From: an uncultured Lentisphaerota bacterium
Lineage (GTDB): Bacteria; Verrucomicrobiota; Lentisphaeria; Victivallales; GWF2-50-93
DNA: 38,394 nucleotides
NCBI GenBank assembly: GCA_903872565.1
Contig: CAIQLG010000279.1
Coordinates: forward strand, 1-38,394
Reading direction: 5' to 3'
Shown: one piece after another, positions 17,181-27,530 of the stretch
Position numbering within the stretch: the stretch's first letter is position 1
Layout: each line of letters begins with the position of its first letter
Notes under the pieces: generated by a model
Told to the model about the DNA's origin: nothing
The model's input: the letters and a program-made list of their open reading frames with translations, nothing else
Database searches by the model: none
Made by a program: the position numbers and the translations under genes

Positions 17181-17905
17181 GAATGTCGTCCTTTGTGTTT
17201 TGCAAGAGTAATATAATCCATTATGCCTGACAAGTCGGTATTGTATGTGATTTTAGTGTTTTTCCCACGATATTCAAACATTTTGACGGCATGTCCCGCA
17301 TATTTCATCACGCCTGCATCGTCCGTTACGGCGAAGTTTTCCTCGAAAGCCTTTTCGTATGCATCAATAAGGAGTTGGCGCTTGAAAACCTGTGGAGTCT
17401 CGACAGCCCAGAGCCCTTCCCTGTTCACGTCCTCTAGGACAAAACCGTTTCCATCGGCCTTTTTGACCGTATCGGCCATTTTTTTCCCGACGACCGCACT
17501 GCCGTGTGCCTTGGCAAACTTATAGGAAGACAATATCAGGTCTTTCGTTATCAGAGGGCGGGCCGCATCTTGAACCGCCACAAATTTGAGTGTTTCCGGG
17601 AGCATCAGAAGTCCCAGATATACAGAGTTCATCCTGGTTTCACCCCCGTGTACGATTTTTATTGCTGACGCACCGGGATGCGCTGAAAGAGACTTTTTGA
17701 AATCATCCTCATAAAAGCAGGGAACGACAACAATTATGTTCTCGAGAGGGCAGACTTCCATAAATCTAATCACGGAACACATAAATACGGGAGTGTCACC
17801 AATATCTGCAAGGAGCTTGTTTCCGTTGTGTTTCGAAATGAATCTTTCGCCACTGCCACCTGCGGCAATCACCACTCCCATATCCTTAATTTTTATTGTG
17901 TCCAT
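17177..17905 (-). CDS. ispD: 2-C-methyl-D-erythritol 4-phosphate cytidylyltransferase
   Basis: A 242-residue nucleotidyltransferase that couples CTP to methylerythritol 4-phosphate in the MEP pathway. Family motifs: GVVIAAGGSGERF (nucleotide-binding loop with Arg), HGGETRMNSVYLGL, FVAVQDAARPL (metal Asp region), WAVETPQVF and AVTDDAGVMKYAG. Length is normal (about 230). It is first in the operon; an AGGA lies about 10 bases before the ATG at 17905. Its stop overlaps the phosphatase start (ATGA). Together with ispG two of the seven MEP steps are encoded here. Confidence 0.95.
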   Translation of the reverse strand: MDTIKIKDMGVVIAAGGSGERFISKHNGNKLLADIGDTPVFMCSVIRFMEVCPLENIIVVVPCFYEDDFKKSLSAHPGASAIKIVHGGETRMNSVYLGLLMLPETLKFVAVQDAARPLITKDLILSSYKFAKAHGSAVVGKKMADTVKKADGNGFVLEDVNREGLWAVETPQVFKRQLLIDAYEKAFEENFAVTDDAGVMKYAGHAVKMFEYRGKNTKITYNTDLSGIMDYITLAKHKGRHS

Positions 17906-18125
17906 GAATTATCAATTCCTGCTAAACAATATTCCCTTGAATGCTTTAATTTAGGCTCCGAAAATTAGCATCTGTATGTGGATTCTTCAAGTAAAATACC
18001 TGTTAAGATATCATTTCAATGAATAATGCAGCAAAGTTGATTCTCTGGATTGTGATTCTGTTGCAATTCCGCCTTTTCAGAGTATCTTCAATCGTCCAAT
18101 TTCAAAACAACACAGGGGAAATTTT

Positions 18126-19850
18126 ATGAGGATGTCGAAACTTGTCGGAAGACGTATAAAAGAAGCACCGAAAGATGCAAAAACACAGTGTCACATATTT
18201 CTGATCCGCGGGGGGTACATACGGCCTGTCTCTGCGGGCATATATTCGATCCTGCCCGTCGGTCAAAAAATAATCGAAAAAATAGAGAATATCATCCGCG
18301 AGGAGATGAATGCCATTGACGGACAAGAAGTTACGATGCCGGTAGTACTCCCTGCGGAACTATGGGAGGAGTCCGGCAGATTCCACTCCGTCGGACAGGA
18401 GCTTCTCCGCTTCAAGGACAGGAACGACAAGAAAATGCTTCTCGCAATGACGCACGAGGAGGCCGTCGTGCATCTTGTCCGTACGGAAGTCAATAGCTAT
18501 AAACAACTTCCGATGATGGTCTATCAGATCCAGACTAAATATCGCGACGAGGCGCGCCCCCGCGCCGGGCTGATACGAGTGCGCGAGTTCACCATGAAGG
18601 ATGCCTATTCCTTCCACACATCACAGGAATGCCTCGACAAGTATTACATGAAGGCGCATAAGGCATATGAAAACATTTTCCGGCGCGTAGGCATGAAAAA
18701 CTGCATCTCGATCGAATCCGACCCTGGAATGATGGGAGGAAACATGTCCCACGAGTTTATGGCGATCGCGGACTGCGGCGAAGACACTATTTTCCTTTCT
18801 CCCTGTGGCGAATACAAAGCCAACAGGGATATTGCGAAATCCGCTGTCAAATTTGAAAAATCGCCCGAACTCCCTCTGGAAAAGGTGCATACACCAGGGA
18901 AGAAGACCATCGAGGAGGTCGCCGAATTCCTCGCGATGAAGCCTGAAAACACCGGGAAGGCTGTTTTCTACGTGGACGGCAAGGAAAATCTTATCTTTGC
19001 CATGATACGTGGCGATTTCGAGGTGAACGAGAACAAGCTAAAAAACCATCTCAGAATAAACGACTTGAATTTTGCGAACGATGCACAGATAAGAAAATCA
19101 GGCGCGGAACCCGGCTATGCGTCACCAATTTCACTCGACACGAAAAAAGTAAGAATAGTTGTTGACATGTCGGTTGCAGGATCGTCGAACCTTATCGTTG
19201 GCGCAAACGAGGCCGATTACCACCACAAGAATTTCAATCTCGGGCGCGACCTCCCCGGCGCGGAGGTCGCCGACATTGCCACAGTCCGGGAGGGAGACCC
19301 CTGCCCTGTCACGGGAAAACCGCTTCTCCTCAAGAGAGGAATAGAAGTCGGAAACATCTTTAAGCTAGGCACAAAATATTCATCCTCAATGAATTGCAAT
19401 TATCTTGACCAGAATGGAAAGTCCTTCCCGATGATAATGGGATGCTACGGCATCGGCGTCGGACGGACAATGGCCTCCGTCATCGAACAGTCCTGCGACA
19501 ACTATGGCCCGATATGGCCGATCACGATCTCGCCATACCAGGTGCATCTTTGCGCTCTCAACCCGAAGGAGGCGAATGTCTCCGAAGTGGCGGACAATAT
19601 TTACAGGACGCTCACGGATGCCGGCATAGAGGTCCTCTACGACGATCGTGGGGAAAAGGCCGGATTCATGTTCGCTGAAGCCGATCTGATCGGCATTCCC
19701 TTCAGAATAACCGCCGCCCCCAAATCTGTTGCCAACAATCAGGTCGAGTTCAAACGCCGGGGAGAAAAGGATATGACCATGCTCGATATTGCCTCTCTGC
19801 CGGAAACACTCTCGAAGATGATTGCGGAAGAAGTTCACAAATTTTCATGA
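18126..19850 (+). CDS. proS: Prolyl-tRNA synthetase, bacterial type with editing domain
   Basis: A 574-residue class II aminoacyl-tRNA synthetase charging tRNA-Pro. Motif 1 is in the N-terminal region (SAGIYSILPVGQKIIEKIE), motif 2 in TKYRDEARPRAGLIRVREFTMKDAYSF and motif 3 in GCYGIGVGRTMASVIEQ. Between motifs 2 and 3 (about residues 220-400) is the INS editing domain (TGKAVFYVDGKENLIFAMIRGD) that removes mischarged alanine. The C-terminal anticodon-binding domain is present (VHLCALNPKE, EVLYDDRGEKAGFMFAEADLIGIPFR). Length equals the E. coli type. The start ATG at 18126 has AGGGGA upstream. It is divergent from ispD, with a 220-bp shared intergenic region. Confidence 0.97.
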   Translation: MRMSKLVGRRIKEAPKDAKTQCHIFLIRGGYIRPVSAGIYSILPVGQKIIEKIENIIREEMNAIDGQEVTMPVVLPAELWEESGRFHSVGQELLRFKDRNDKKMLLAMTHEEAVVHLVRTEVNSYKQLPMMVYQIQTKYRDEARPRAGLIRVREFTMKDAYSFHTSQECLDKYYMKAHKAYENIFRRVGMKNCISIESDPGMMGGNMSHEFMAIADCGEDTIFLSPCGEYKANRDIAKSAVKFEKSPELPLEKVHTPGKKTIEEVAEFLAMKPENTGKAVFYVDGKENLIFAMIRGDFEVNENKLKNHLRINDLNFANDAQIRKSGAEPGYASPISLDTKKVRIVVDMSVAGSSNLIVGANEADYHHKNFNLGRDLPGAEVADIATVREGDPCPVTGKPLLLKRGIEVGNIFKLGTKYSSSMNCNYLDQNGKSFPMIMGCYGIGVGRTMASVIEQSCDNYGPIWPITISPYQVHLCALNPKEANVSEVADNIYRTLTDAGIEVLYDDRGEKAGFMFAEADLIGIPFRITAAPKSVANNQVEFKRRGEKDMTMLDIASLPETLSKMIAEEVHKFS

Positions 19851-19920
19851 ATTTTTCAATTTTCTCTAATATTTTCTGTTTTCAATCGTCATAATCAGTA
19901 ACGCGTCAAGTTATTGTTCT

Positions 19921-19980
19921 TGGAGGGACGCGCGCCGTCGCGTCCAACAGGTTGTGACCACGATGGAGCGTGACCCTCCA
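19921..19980. repeat. Palindromic intergenic repeat
   Basis: An outer dyad TGGAGGG/CCCTCCA encloses an inner hairpin GGACGCG/CGCGTCC with 6-nt loop. Much more G+C-rich than its surroundings. It resembles dispersed GGAGGG-type intergenic repeats I associate with PVC genomes; it may also stop proS transcription, though no T-run follows. Confidence 0.55.
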
Positions 19981-20045
19981 CCAACACGACTGGGGCATTA
20001 CAATAAAACAACAGGAACGCAAGTAATTTAAATAAGGGGGTAGAA

Positions 20046-23000
20046 ATGAAAAGAAATCTCGGGGCTCTATTGTCTTGGGCTATTATTGCACAGGGAATTT
20101 TCTGCGGTCTAAACGCGGTTTCGGGAGAAATCGGTTTTCTGGAGGACTACAGCCTCTCCAAAAACCGTGATGATGCATTGAAACAGCTCATTCCGGGCAC
20201 AGAGGACTATTTTTATTTCAAGTGCATACATCTGCAGTCCGAGGGAAAATTAGACCAGGTCGAAATCGAACTGAAGAAATGGATTGAGACTTACGGCTAC
20301 ACCAACAGAGTGAATCTCGTAAGGAACAGGCAGGCATTGCTGATGTATGCGAAAGATCCGGCCAAATCCCTGGACTATCTTAAAAATCTTCTCCAGCTCC
20401 AGTTCCGGCATCAGAAGGACGTCGTGGTAGAAAAGGCCGCTGAAAACTTCCCGTCCATCCTCGACCAGAATCTTATCAGTTTCGAGACACTTAGAAACAG
20501 GGCGATTACATACAACAAGGACACCGTGGCAGGATTCGAACTGGTCGGACTTGATTTTCTAGACGAAAAGGATCTTAAGGGTGCTGTCAGAAGGGATTTT
20601 CTCTCACGGTTGGACAGGCCGGACTATCCCGGACTTGCCGCGCTGGTGGTTGCAGACCTCAAGTTCAAGGACAGCCGCGGCTTCGGCTCACTCCCCATTC
20701 ACAACTTGCTGCTTGTCAATCAGCTTGACGAATGTCTCACGCTTATGCCGGAACTCAGAGACCAGTCCATGTTCGTCAATATATACATCACGAAACTGAA
20801 ACCCCGCGATGATGTGAACTTCATTCTTGAACCGGAAGAAGAAAATGCCTACCTGCAAAGACTTTGGGATTTCGCAAAAACACTTGCCCCCGTCAACAAC
20901 TCATTGAAATCCAACATCTTATATTATATGCTCAAGGCCGGGCAGAAAATGGGAGTCTATGACAAGTCACTATTCATGGAATACATAAAGCTACCCAGGC
21001 AGGTCTTCTACATAAACGAGAGCTACCTGAAAACATTCGCAAACAATCCTGCGTTTTTCGCACGGTCTGACTCCGATTTCGGGCAATTCATGCTTCTCGC
21101 ACCTGTCAACGACGACACGGTGCTTGTCAACGACTTCCTCCAGAATTTCTTCAAGGATGCGGAAAACTGGAACGAACTCACCAGGTATGTAAGAGACACT
21201 GTATTGAAGAAAAATTTTGCCGAAGCTAAAATTCTAAATGGGATCGGAGACCAGGAAAAATGGTATTCGATGCTCGCCCCCGCAGAATACCAGTCACTCA
21301 AGGAAAGAGTTGACATCGAGTTCTCCGCGCAAAACAAGGATTTTTTCAAGCCCGGCGAAGACGTTTCGCTTTCCCTTTTTATCAAGAATGTCGAGAGACT
21401 TTCCGTCAAGGTCTACAAGATAAATCTATTCAACTACTACAAGGAGAATATGGCCGAACCAGGAATAGAGATCAGCCTCGACGGCCTGGTTCCAAACGAA
21501 GAGGCCACACACGAATACAAGGAGATAAACCTCAGAAGGATCGAAAGGAAATTCGATTTTCCCTCACTCAAGGATCGCGGCGTATATGTCATCGAATTCA
21601 TCGGTAACGGGAAGGTCAGCAGAGCCGTTGTCAGAAAAGGCAAATTCAAATATTCCAGCAAGATAGATGCCACCGGACAGATTTTCACTATCTACGACGA
21701 GAAAGCCGAAAAGGTTGCTGATGCTTCCATCTGGATGGACGGTCATTTCTATCAGCCTGAAAAAGACGGCACCATAATCCTTCCGTTTACAAACAACCCC
21801 GCCGAACAGAAAATAATAATTTCATCAGGCGGATTCTCGTCCCTCGACAGTTTCCAGCACCAGCCTGAAAACTATTCACTCAAGGCAGGATTCTACGTTG
21901 ACAGGGAATCGCTCGTCAAGGGCAGAAACGCCAAGGTCTCCATACGTCCTGTCCTATACATCGGCAACATGCCCATCTCTCTCGCAGTCCTAGAAAACAT
22001 CAAACTCTCCATTTCCACCACCGATCTCGACGGAGTGGATACCACAAAGATTGTTGACAATTTTAAGCTCGACTCCGACAAGGACTCCATCCACACATTC
22101 AATGTCCCCGCAAACATCAAGAACATATCCTTCACACTCAAGGCTCAGACAAGATCCATGAGCAAAAGCAAGAATGTGGATCTGTCCACGGAAACTGCGA
22201 ATTTCGCAGTCAACGGCATAGACAGCACTGACAGGATCTCGGAGCTTCTTTTCGGCAAGGCTGACGGGAAATACAAATATACTCTGCTCGACAAGAGTGG
22301 CAGGCCGATGCCAGGGCGCCCGGTCACTGTCAGCCTCAAACACAAATACTTCACCGCTCCTGTCGTTGCCAGCCTTAAAACAGATGCGAATGGAGTTGTC
22401 CAGCTCGGAGAACTAAAGGAAATTGCCTATCTTAACAGCAGCTATTCGGAAGGCCAGACAAATGCGACAGCGCTTATCAGCGACATTGCCATGATTCCTG
22501 CGAACGTTTGTGTTTCGGAAGGCGATGCCGTCGCAATTCCATACATGGGATCGGCCAAGGCCCCCTCCCCCCGTGTTTTTTCACTTATTGAAACACGTGG
22601 CGGAACATTTGTAAAAGATTGGAGCGAAAAGATTTCCATCGCAAATGGCATTTTGAACATCAAAGGATTGCCGCAGGGAAATTACTCTCTTTCACTCAAA
22701 GAAGGCTTGGACATGGTTTCTATCAACGTCGAAAAAGGCAAAAAGGTCGGTGACATTGTTCTTTCCGATCTCAAAGCGGCAGAACTCTCCGAGATAAATC
22801 CGCTCCAGATAGAAAGCCTTGCCGTGGACAACGGGAAGCTCGTGATAAAAATCCTAAATGCCAGCGGCACCACTAGAATCCATGTATTTGCCGACATATA
22901 CAATTTCGGAACATCCTGGTCGCCTTTTGCGAAATTCGCAGACAGCACTCCATTCCCGGAACCCACCACCCAGAACTGGCCTCTATTCAAGGCAAGCTAT

Positions 23001-26000
23001 CAGTCCGGAAGAGCCATTGGCGACGAATTCGAGTACATCATAAGGAGAAGATACGCCAAGAAATTTACAGGAAATATGCTCGAACGCCCGGGTCTGATTT
23101 TAAATCCATTTGTTCTCCGTGACACAATAACTCAGGCTCCACCTGAGGCAAAGGCAAGAGAGGCTTTCGCAGCCGACAAGGCTCTCGGGGAACGCCAGGT
23201 TGCTTCTGCTGCTGTCATTATGACGACTAAGGCGGGGAGAAGAGCTGATGGACTGGCCAAAGGCAAAGCATTGTCAGCTAAAGATAGGAAACGTTATTTA
23301 ATTGAGCACGGTGAGGAAGATGTGGAATCTTTGCCTGCTACAGCTCCTGCAGCTTTTTCAAATCTCGATTTCCTCGCTAAGACATCACCAGTATTCTCAA
23401 ATCTTATTCCGGACAAGGATGGGAAAATCGAAATACCGATTGAGAAGCTTGGAGGAAGACAGGACATTGCCGTCATAGCACTCGACGACAGAAGCACAGT
23501 TCTCCGCTCAATCTCGATCCCGTCCGGCAAGGTCGAAATGGAGGATGTCCGCCTCGCAAAAAGCTTTGACATCCAGAAACATTTCGTCGAAACTAAAAAG
23601 ATCTCTGCACTTAAAAAAGGCGAAAAACTTACAATAAGCGACATATTGACAAGCAGTTACAATGTCTATGACAGTGTCGGGAAAATCTACGGTCTCTATA
23701 ACATATTGAACCCAAGCCCCAATCTCTCCGAATTCTCGTTCGTTACAAACTGGAGTTCGCTGGATGAAAAGACGAAGTCCGAGAAATATTCGAAATACGC
23801 CTGCCACGAGCTCAACTATTTCATCTACAGGAAAGACCGTCCATTCTTCGACAAGGTCATACTGCCATTCATCAGGAACAAGAAAGACAAGACCTTCCTT
23901 GACAAATGGTTCGCACGAGAAAACATCGAGGAATACCTGCAACCCGGATTATACAGGGACAGGCTGAACACACTGGAAAAAATTCTGCTTGCGGGAAGGC
24001 TCGAGAACCAGGATCCGACAAAACGTTTCATAATGGAACAGTTTGACATGATCCCGCCTAATCCTCAACGCTACAATTTCCTCTTCAGCACGGCGCTTAA
24101 GTCTGCCGCCCTAGAAGCAAATGTGAGTGATGTCGTTTCCGAAATTGGTGCAGTGCCACCAGCGCCAGCTGCAATTGTGGCGGAAGCCGATGAGGTTAGT
24201 GCCGGGTTTGCCGAAGCAAAACCCGCTGCCGCTCCCCCGCCTGCCATGAAAGCAATGGCGAAGCAAGAAAAGGCAAAGGCCAACAAGGCCGATGCAGTTG
24301 AACAGCTCCGCGCGAGGAGAGGCGAGATGGAGAAGACACAACAGTTATACAGGAAGCTCGACCAGACCAAGGAGCTTGCCGAAAACAACTATTACAAACT
24401 GCCGATAGAACAACAGACAAGTTCGCTTGTAAATGTGAACGCCTTCTGGAATGATTTCGCCACTAAAAATGCCGCTGACGATTTTCTGTCCACCAATATC
24501 GCGGAAGCGTCAGGCAACTTCACCGAAATAATGCTTGCGATGGCGAGCGAATCCGTTCCTTTTGTCCCGGAAAAATACAGGGAGGATCTGAATGGGCGAA
24601 CCCTCGTTATCACTGCGGAAAGTCCGCTGATTGTCTTCCACAAGGAGATTTCGGAGGCCGAGATCGCCAAGGAGAAAACCCCTCTCCTGGCGGGACAGAG
24701 ATACTTCCTCAACAGCGAAAGATTCACTTTCGAGGGCAACCGCCAGATTGACAAATATGTGAGCGAAGAATTCCTGGCGAACAATGTCTACGGATGCTGT
24801 ATCTTCGTCACAAACCCGACCTCCGCGCCAGTCGAACTCGATGTTCTTCTGCAGATTCCCCAGGGTGCATTGCCAGTCGCCGGTGGTTTCTATACGAAGT
24901 CTTTCCATTGGAATCTCCAGCCTTTCATGACTCAGAGGTTCGAATATTTCTTCTACTTTCCGGAAGTCGGAACCTTCGGCCACTATCCGGCACAGATTTC
25001 CATCAACGAGAAACTCGTCGCTTCCTGTGAAGCCAGCCAGATGAATGTCGTCAAGGAACTCAGCAAGAAGGACACTGAATCCTGGAACTACGTTTCGCAG
25101 AACGGGACAGACGATGAAGTGCTTGCATTCATCGCGAAGAACAATGTCAACAGGCTCGACCTCAACAAGATAGCATTCAGGATGAAGGACAAGGCATTTT
25201 TCGGAAAAGCATATGCTCAACTCGAGAAGATGCACGCATACAACGACGTAATATGGTCCTATGGTATCTGTCACAACTTTGTTCCTGCAATAAGAGAATA
25301 TCTCAAGAGGACACCTGTCGCCGACAACTGCGGGAAATACATAGTGAGCGAAATTCTCACCATCGACCCTGTAATCCGCAGGAACTACCAATTTCTGGAA
25401 TACAGTCCGTTCGTAAATGCGAGAACATGTCAGTTCGGCCAGAAACGAGCCATTTTCAATGACTCCATTTTAGCCCAGTACAACAATCTACTTGATGTCC
25501 TGAGCTTCAAGAAAGACATGGACAATGACGATCTGATGTCAGTCACATACTATATGCTTCTTCAGGACAGGGTCGAGGAGGCGATGAAATTCTTTACGCA
25601 GGCTGAACCGGCAAAAATCCAGACAAAGCTCCAGTATGACTACTTCATGGCATATATGGCGTTCTACAATCAGGACACCGCGAAGGCCACGGGAATAACC
25701 GCCAGATATGCGGAATACCCGGTAATCCGCTGGAGGAACAAGTTCCTGGAAATAAGCAACCAGCTAGCGGAGATAAAAGGCGAAAAAGGAAAGGTCGTTG
25801 ATCAGGACAGCAGGGAAGTGATGATGACGGATCTGGCATCCAAGGAGCCAGCGCTCGACTTCCAGATCGAAGGCGGGAAGATAAAGCTCAATTTCGCCAA
25901 TCTCTCCGAATGCCGCGTGAACTACTATTTCATGGACATCGAATTTCTCTTCTCGACCAGCCCATTCGCCAAGGACTATGGAAGGCAGTTCTCTTACATA

Positions 26001-26420
26001 TTTCCCAACAAGACCGATACACTTAAACTCCAGGACGGTGAAAAATCTCTGGTAATCGATATTCCTGCGGAACTTCTCTCCAAGAACGTGCTTGTTGAAA
26101 TAAATGGCAGCGGCAAGAATGTCACGAGAACATACTACGCCAACACGATGAATGTCAAGCTCGAGGAAAATTATGGACAGATAAAAGTTGCCGAGCAAGA
26201 AACGGGGAAAAACATTTCCGCCGCATACGTGAAGGTCTATGCCAGACTCCAGGGTGGAAATGTCATATTCTTCAAGGACGGATACACCGATCTCAGAGGC
26301 AGGTTCGACTATACTTCGCTCAACACGGACGAAATCACCCAGGTCGAGAAATTCTCGATACTTATAATGAGCGAAAAGAATGGCTCTGTCGTCAAGGAAG
26401 CAAATCCCCCGAAGAGATAA
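20046..26420 (+). CDS. Giant secreted macroglobulin-like protein
   Basis: A 2124-residue protein with an N-terminal signal sequence (MKRNLGALLSWAIIAQGIFC). The first ~430 residues are helical and repeat-like. A series of beta-rich, MG-like modules follows (about 440-1000; for example FFKPGEDVSLSLFIKNVERLSVKVYKIN starts one), then a stretch resembling the alpha-2-macroglobulin core (SPVFSNLIPDKDGKIEIPI, about 1117-1140). A low-complexity Ala/Pro/Lys linker is at about 1375-1425. A conserved-looking segment (ENNYYKLPIEQQ) and helical domains follow to the end. No CxEQ thioester motif is visible, so it would not couple covalently to proteases. It is probably periplasmic, perhaps for proteinase trapping or envelope scaffolding. 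A strong SD (AAGGGGG) precedes the ATG. The assignment rests on recalled similarity to PVC proteins. Confidence 0.72.
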   Translation: MKRNLGALLSWAIIAQGIFCGLNAVSGEIGFLEDYSLSKNRDDALKQLIPGTEDYFYFKCIHLQSEGKLDQVEIELKKWIETYGYTNRVNLVRNRQALLMYAKDPAKSLDYLKNLLQLQFRHQKDVVVEKAAENFPSILDQNLISFETLRNRAITYNKDTVAGFELVGLDFLDEKDLKGAVRRDFLSRLDRPDYPGLAALVVADLKFKDSRGFGSLPIHNLLLVNQLDECLTLMPELRDQSMFVNIYITKLKPRDDVNFILEPEEENAYLQRLWDFAKTLAPVNNSLKSNILYYMLKAGQKMGVYDKSLFMEYIKLPRQVFYINESYLKTFANNPAFFARSDSDFGQFMLLAPVNDDTVLVNDFLQNFFKDAENWNELTRYVRDTVLKKNFAEAKILNGIGDQEKWYSMLAPAEYQSLKERVDIEFSAQNKDFFKPGEDVSLSLFIKNVERLSVKVYKINLFNYYKENMAEPGIEISLDGLVPNEEATHEYKEINLRRIERKFDFPSLKDRGVYVIEFIGNGKVSRAVVRKGKFKYSSKIDATGQIFTIYDEKAEKVADASIWMDGHFYQPEKDGTIILPFTNNPAEQKIIISSGGFSSLDSFQHQPENYSLKAGFYVDRESLVKGRNAKVSIRPVLYIGNMPISLAVLENIKLSISTTDLDGVDTTKIVDNFKLDSDKDSIHTFNVPANIKNISFTLKAQTRSMSKSKNVDLSTETANFAVNGIDSTDRISELLFGKADGKYKYTLLDKSGRPMPGRPVTVSLKHKYFTAPVVASLKTDANGVVQLGELKEIAYLNSSYSEGQTNATALISDIAMIPANVCVSEGDAVAIPYMGSAKAPSPRVFSLIETRGGTFVKDWSEKISIANGILNIKGLPQGNYSLSLKEGLDMVSINVEKGKKVGDIVLSDLKAAELSEINPLQIESLAVDNGKLVIKILNASGTTRIHVFADIYNFGTSWSPFAKFADSTPFPEPTTQNWPLFKASYQSGRAIGDEFEYIIRRRYAKKFTGNMLERPGLILNPFVLRDTITQAPPEAKAREAFAADKALGERQVASAAVIMTTKAGRRADGLAKGKALSAKDRKRYLIEHGEEDVESLPATAPAAFSNLDFLAKTSPVFSNLIPDKDGKIEIPIEKLGGRQDIAVIALDDRSTVLRSISIPSGKVEMEDVRLAKSFDIQKHFVETKKISALKKGEKLTISDILTSSYNVYDSVGKIYGLYNILNPSPNLSEFSFVTNWSSLDEKTKSEKYSKYACHELNYFIYRKDRPFFDKVILPFIRNKKDKTFLDKWFARENIEEYLQPGLYRDRLNTLEKILLAGRLENQDPTKRFIMEQFDMIPPNPQRYNFLFSTALKSAALEANVSDVVSEIGAVPPAPAAIVAEADEVSAGFAEAKPAAAPPPAMKAMAKQEKAKANKADAVEQLRARRGEMEKTQQLYRKLDQTKELAENNYYKLPIEQQTSSLVNVNAFWNDFATKNAADDFLSTNIAEASGNFTEIMLAMASESVPFVPEKYREDLNGRTLVITAESPLIVFHKEISEAEIAKEKTPLLAGQRYFLNSERFTFEGNRQIDKYVSEEFLANNVYGCCIFVTNPTSAPVELDVLLQIPQGALPVAGGFYTKSFHWNLQPFMTQRFEYFFYFPEVGTFGHYPAQISINEKLVASCEASQMNVVKELSKKDTESWNYVSQNGTDDEVLAFIAKNNVNRLDLNKIAFRMKDKAFFGKAYAQLEKMHAYNDVIWSYGICHNFVPAIREYLKRTPVADNCGKYIVSEILTIDPVIRRNYQFLEYSPFVNARTCQFGQKRAIFNDSILAQYNNLLDVLSFKKDMDNDDLMSVTYYMLLQDRVEEAMKFFTQAEPAKIQTKLQYDYFMAYMAFYNQDTAKATGITARYAEYPVIRWRNKFLEISNQLAEIKGEKGKVVDQDSREVMMTDLASKEPALDFQIEGGKIKLNFANLSECRVNYYFMDIEFLFSTSPFAKDYGRQFSYIFPNKTDTLKLQDGEKSLVIDIPAELLSKNVLVEINGSGKNVTRTYYANTMNVKLEENYGQIKVAEQETGKNISAAYVKVYARLQGGNVIFFKDGYTDLRGRFDYTSLNTDEITQVEKFSILIMSEKNGSVVKEANPPKR

Positions 26421-26544
26421 TTCTGAGAGTTTTTCTTGATTTTTCCCGATGGCTGATTACCTTCAGTCTATATGAAAATCAAAAGTTCTATCAACAAATA
26501 GAAGCCGAGATTTGTGTGCAGGTAACAAGGAACATATGCGGGAA

Positions 26545-27394
26545 ATGAGCGAATTAGAATCAGTGACAAGAAAAAAAAGAATCGACACCAGGTTAAGATC
26601 TTCTTCATTGAACTGGAAAATAATTCATAATAACGACGTAGAAGACACATCATTTCTCGATGCGCATACCGTTGAAGAATATCCGACCGAAACAGGTCCG
26701 GCTGATTTTGCGCTTTTTGTCAGGGGTAAATTGTTGGGAATTATTGAAGCTAAAAAAATAGCTATTGGCGCGGAACCAGGCTTTGCCCTGAAATCAATAA
26801 AGATAAATTTACAATTATCGACTGTTTTGACGGCACACTTATTGAGTATTTTAAAAATGCGACTGACTTTGATGTCAATCTGCAAAAAGAGACAATACCA
26901 CTTCAGGAAATCATTGAAAGAATCTATGATAACAGAGATCGGGATTATAATACCAAGGTACTTATAAAACGATTGCGCCGCATTGAGACTAATGTGGGTG
27001 CAGAAGCTCGGGATAAACTTTCAAGATATATTCCAGACGGAGATCTGAAAGTCTATACGGATAAACTAAAAGAAAATCTTGATAGCAACTTTACCGAAAC
27101 CATGAAACTTTGATAAAGCACGCTTCAGATTATCACGAACCCATTCTCACAGCACGAGAACGAGTTGACTTTGCGCTGACTTCGATCATGGGAACAAAAA
27201 AGTTTACGGATGAGCAACAAACTTGGCTCGCCTATATTAAAGAGCATTTAATAGAAAACCTGGCCATTGCCGAGGAAGATTTTAAAACCATGCCGGTGTT
27301 TGAACGGCACGGCGGTATTGCTGTTGCCAAAAATGTCCTTGGTGCGGGGTTCAACAAATTGATAAACAAATTAAACGAAGCGCTTGCCGCATGA
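26545..27394 (+). pseudogene. hsdR: Type I restriction endonuclease subunit HsdR remnant, three pieces
   Basis: Piece 1 (26545 to about 26775) is the N-terminal nuclease domain: SELESVTRKKRID, IIHNNDVEDTSF, TGPADFALFVRGKLLGIIEAKKI, with the PD...ExK-type catalytic residues. Just after IAIGAEPGFA the frame changes and piece 2 (about 26785-27113) reads KFTIIDCFDGTLIEYF ... RIETNVGAEARDKLSRYIPDGD ... FTETMKL, the region beyond the helicase domains. The whole DEAD-box helicase portion is missing. Two stop codons follow, and piece 3 (27110-27394) resumes in another frame as IKHASDYHEPILTARERVDFAL ... ALAA, the natural C-terminus. At least two internal deletions therefore destroyed the gene. It is followed by hsdM in the normal order. 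Confidence 0.85.
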
Positions 27395-27530
27395 TCAGTA
27401 AATGCCACTAAGATAAAAGGAAATACTGTTGGAGTTTTACACCATGTCGAATGGCATGGCACAGCTTTAGCGTGTACCTTTTTCCTTTCATTTTAGATGT
27501 AATTCGGCAACATTCGAAAAAGGAGAATAC

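Noticed and set aside
26421-26544. Boundary repeats or integrase site for the RM island
   Set aside because: No integrase, tRNA gene or direct repeat could be found at either end.
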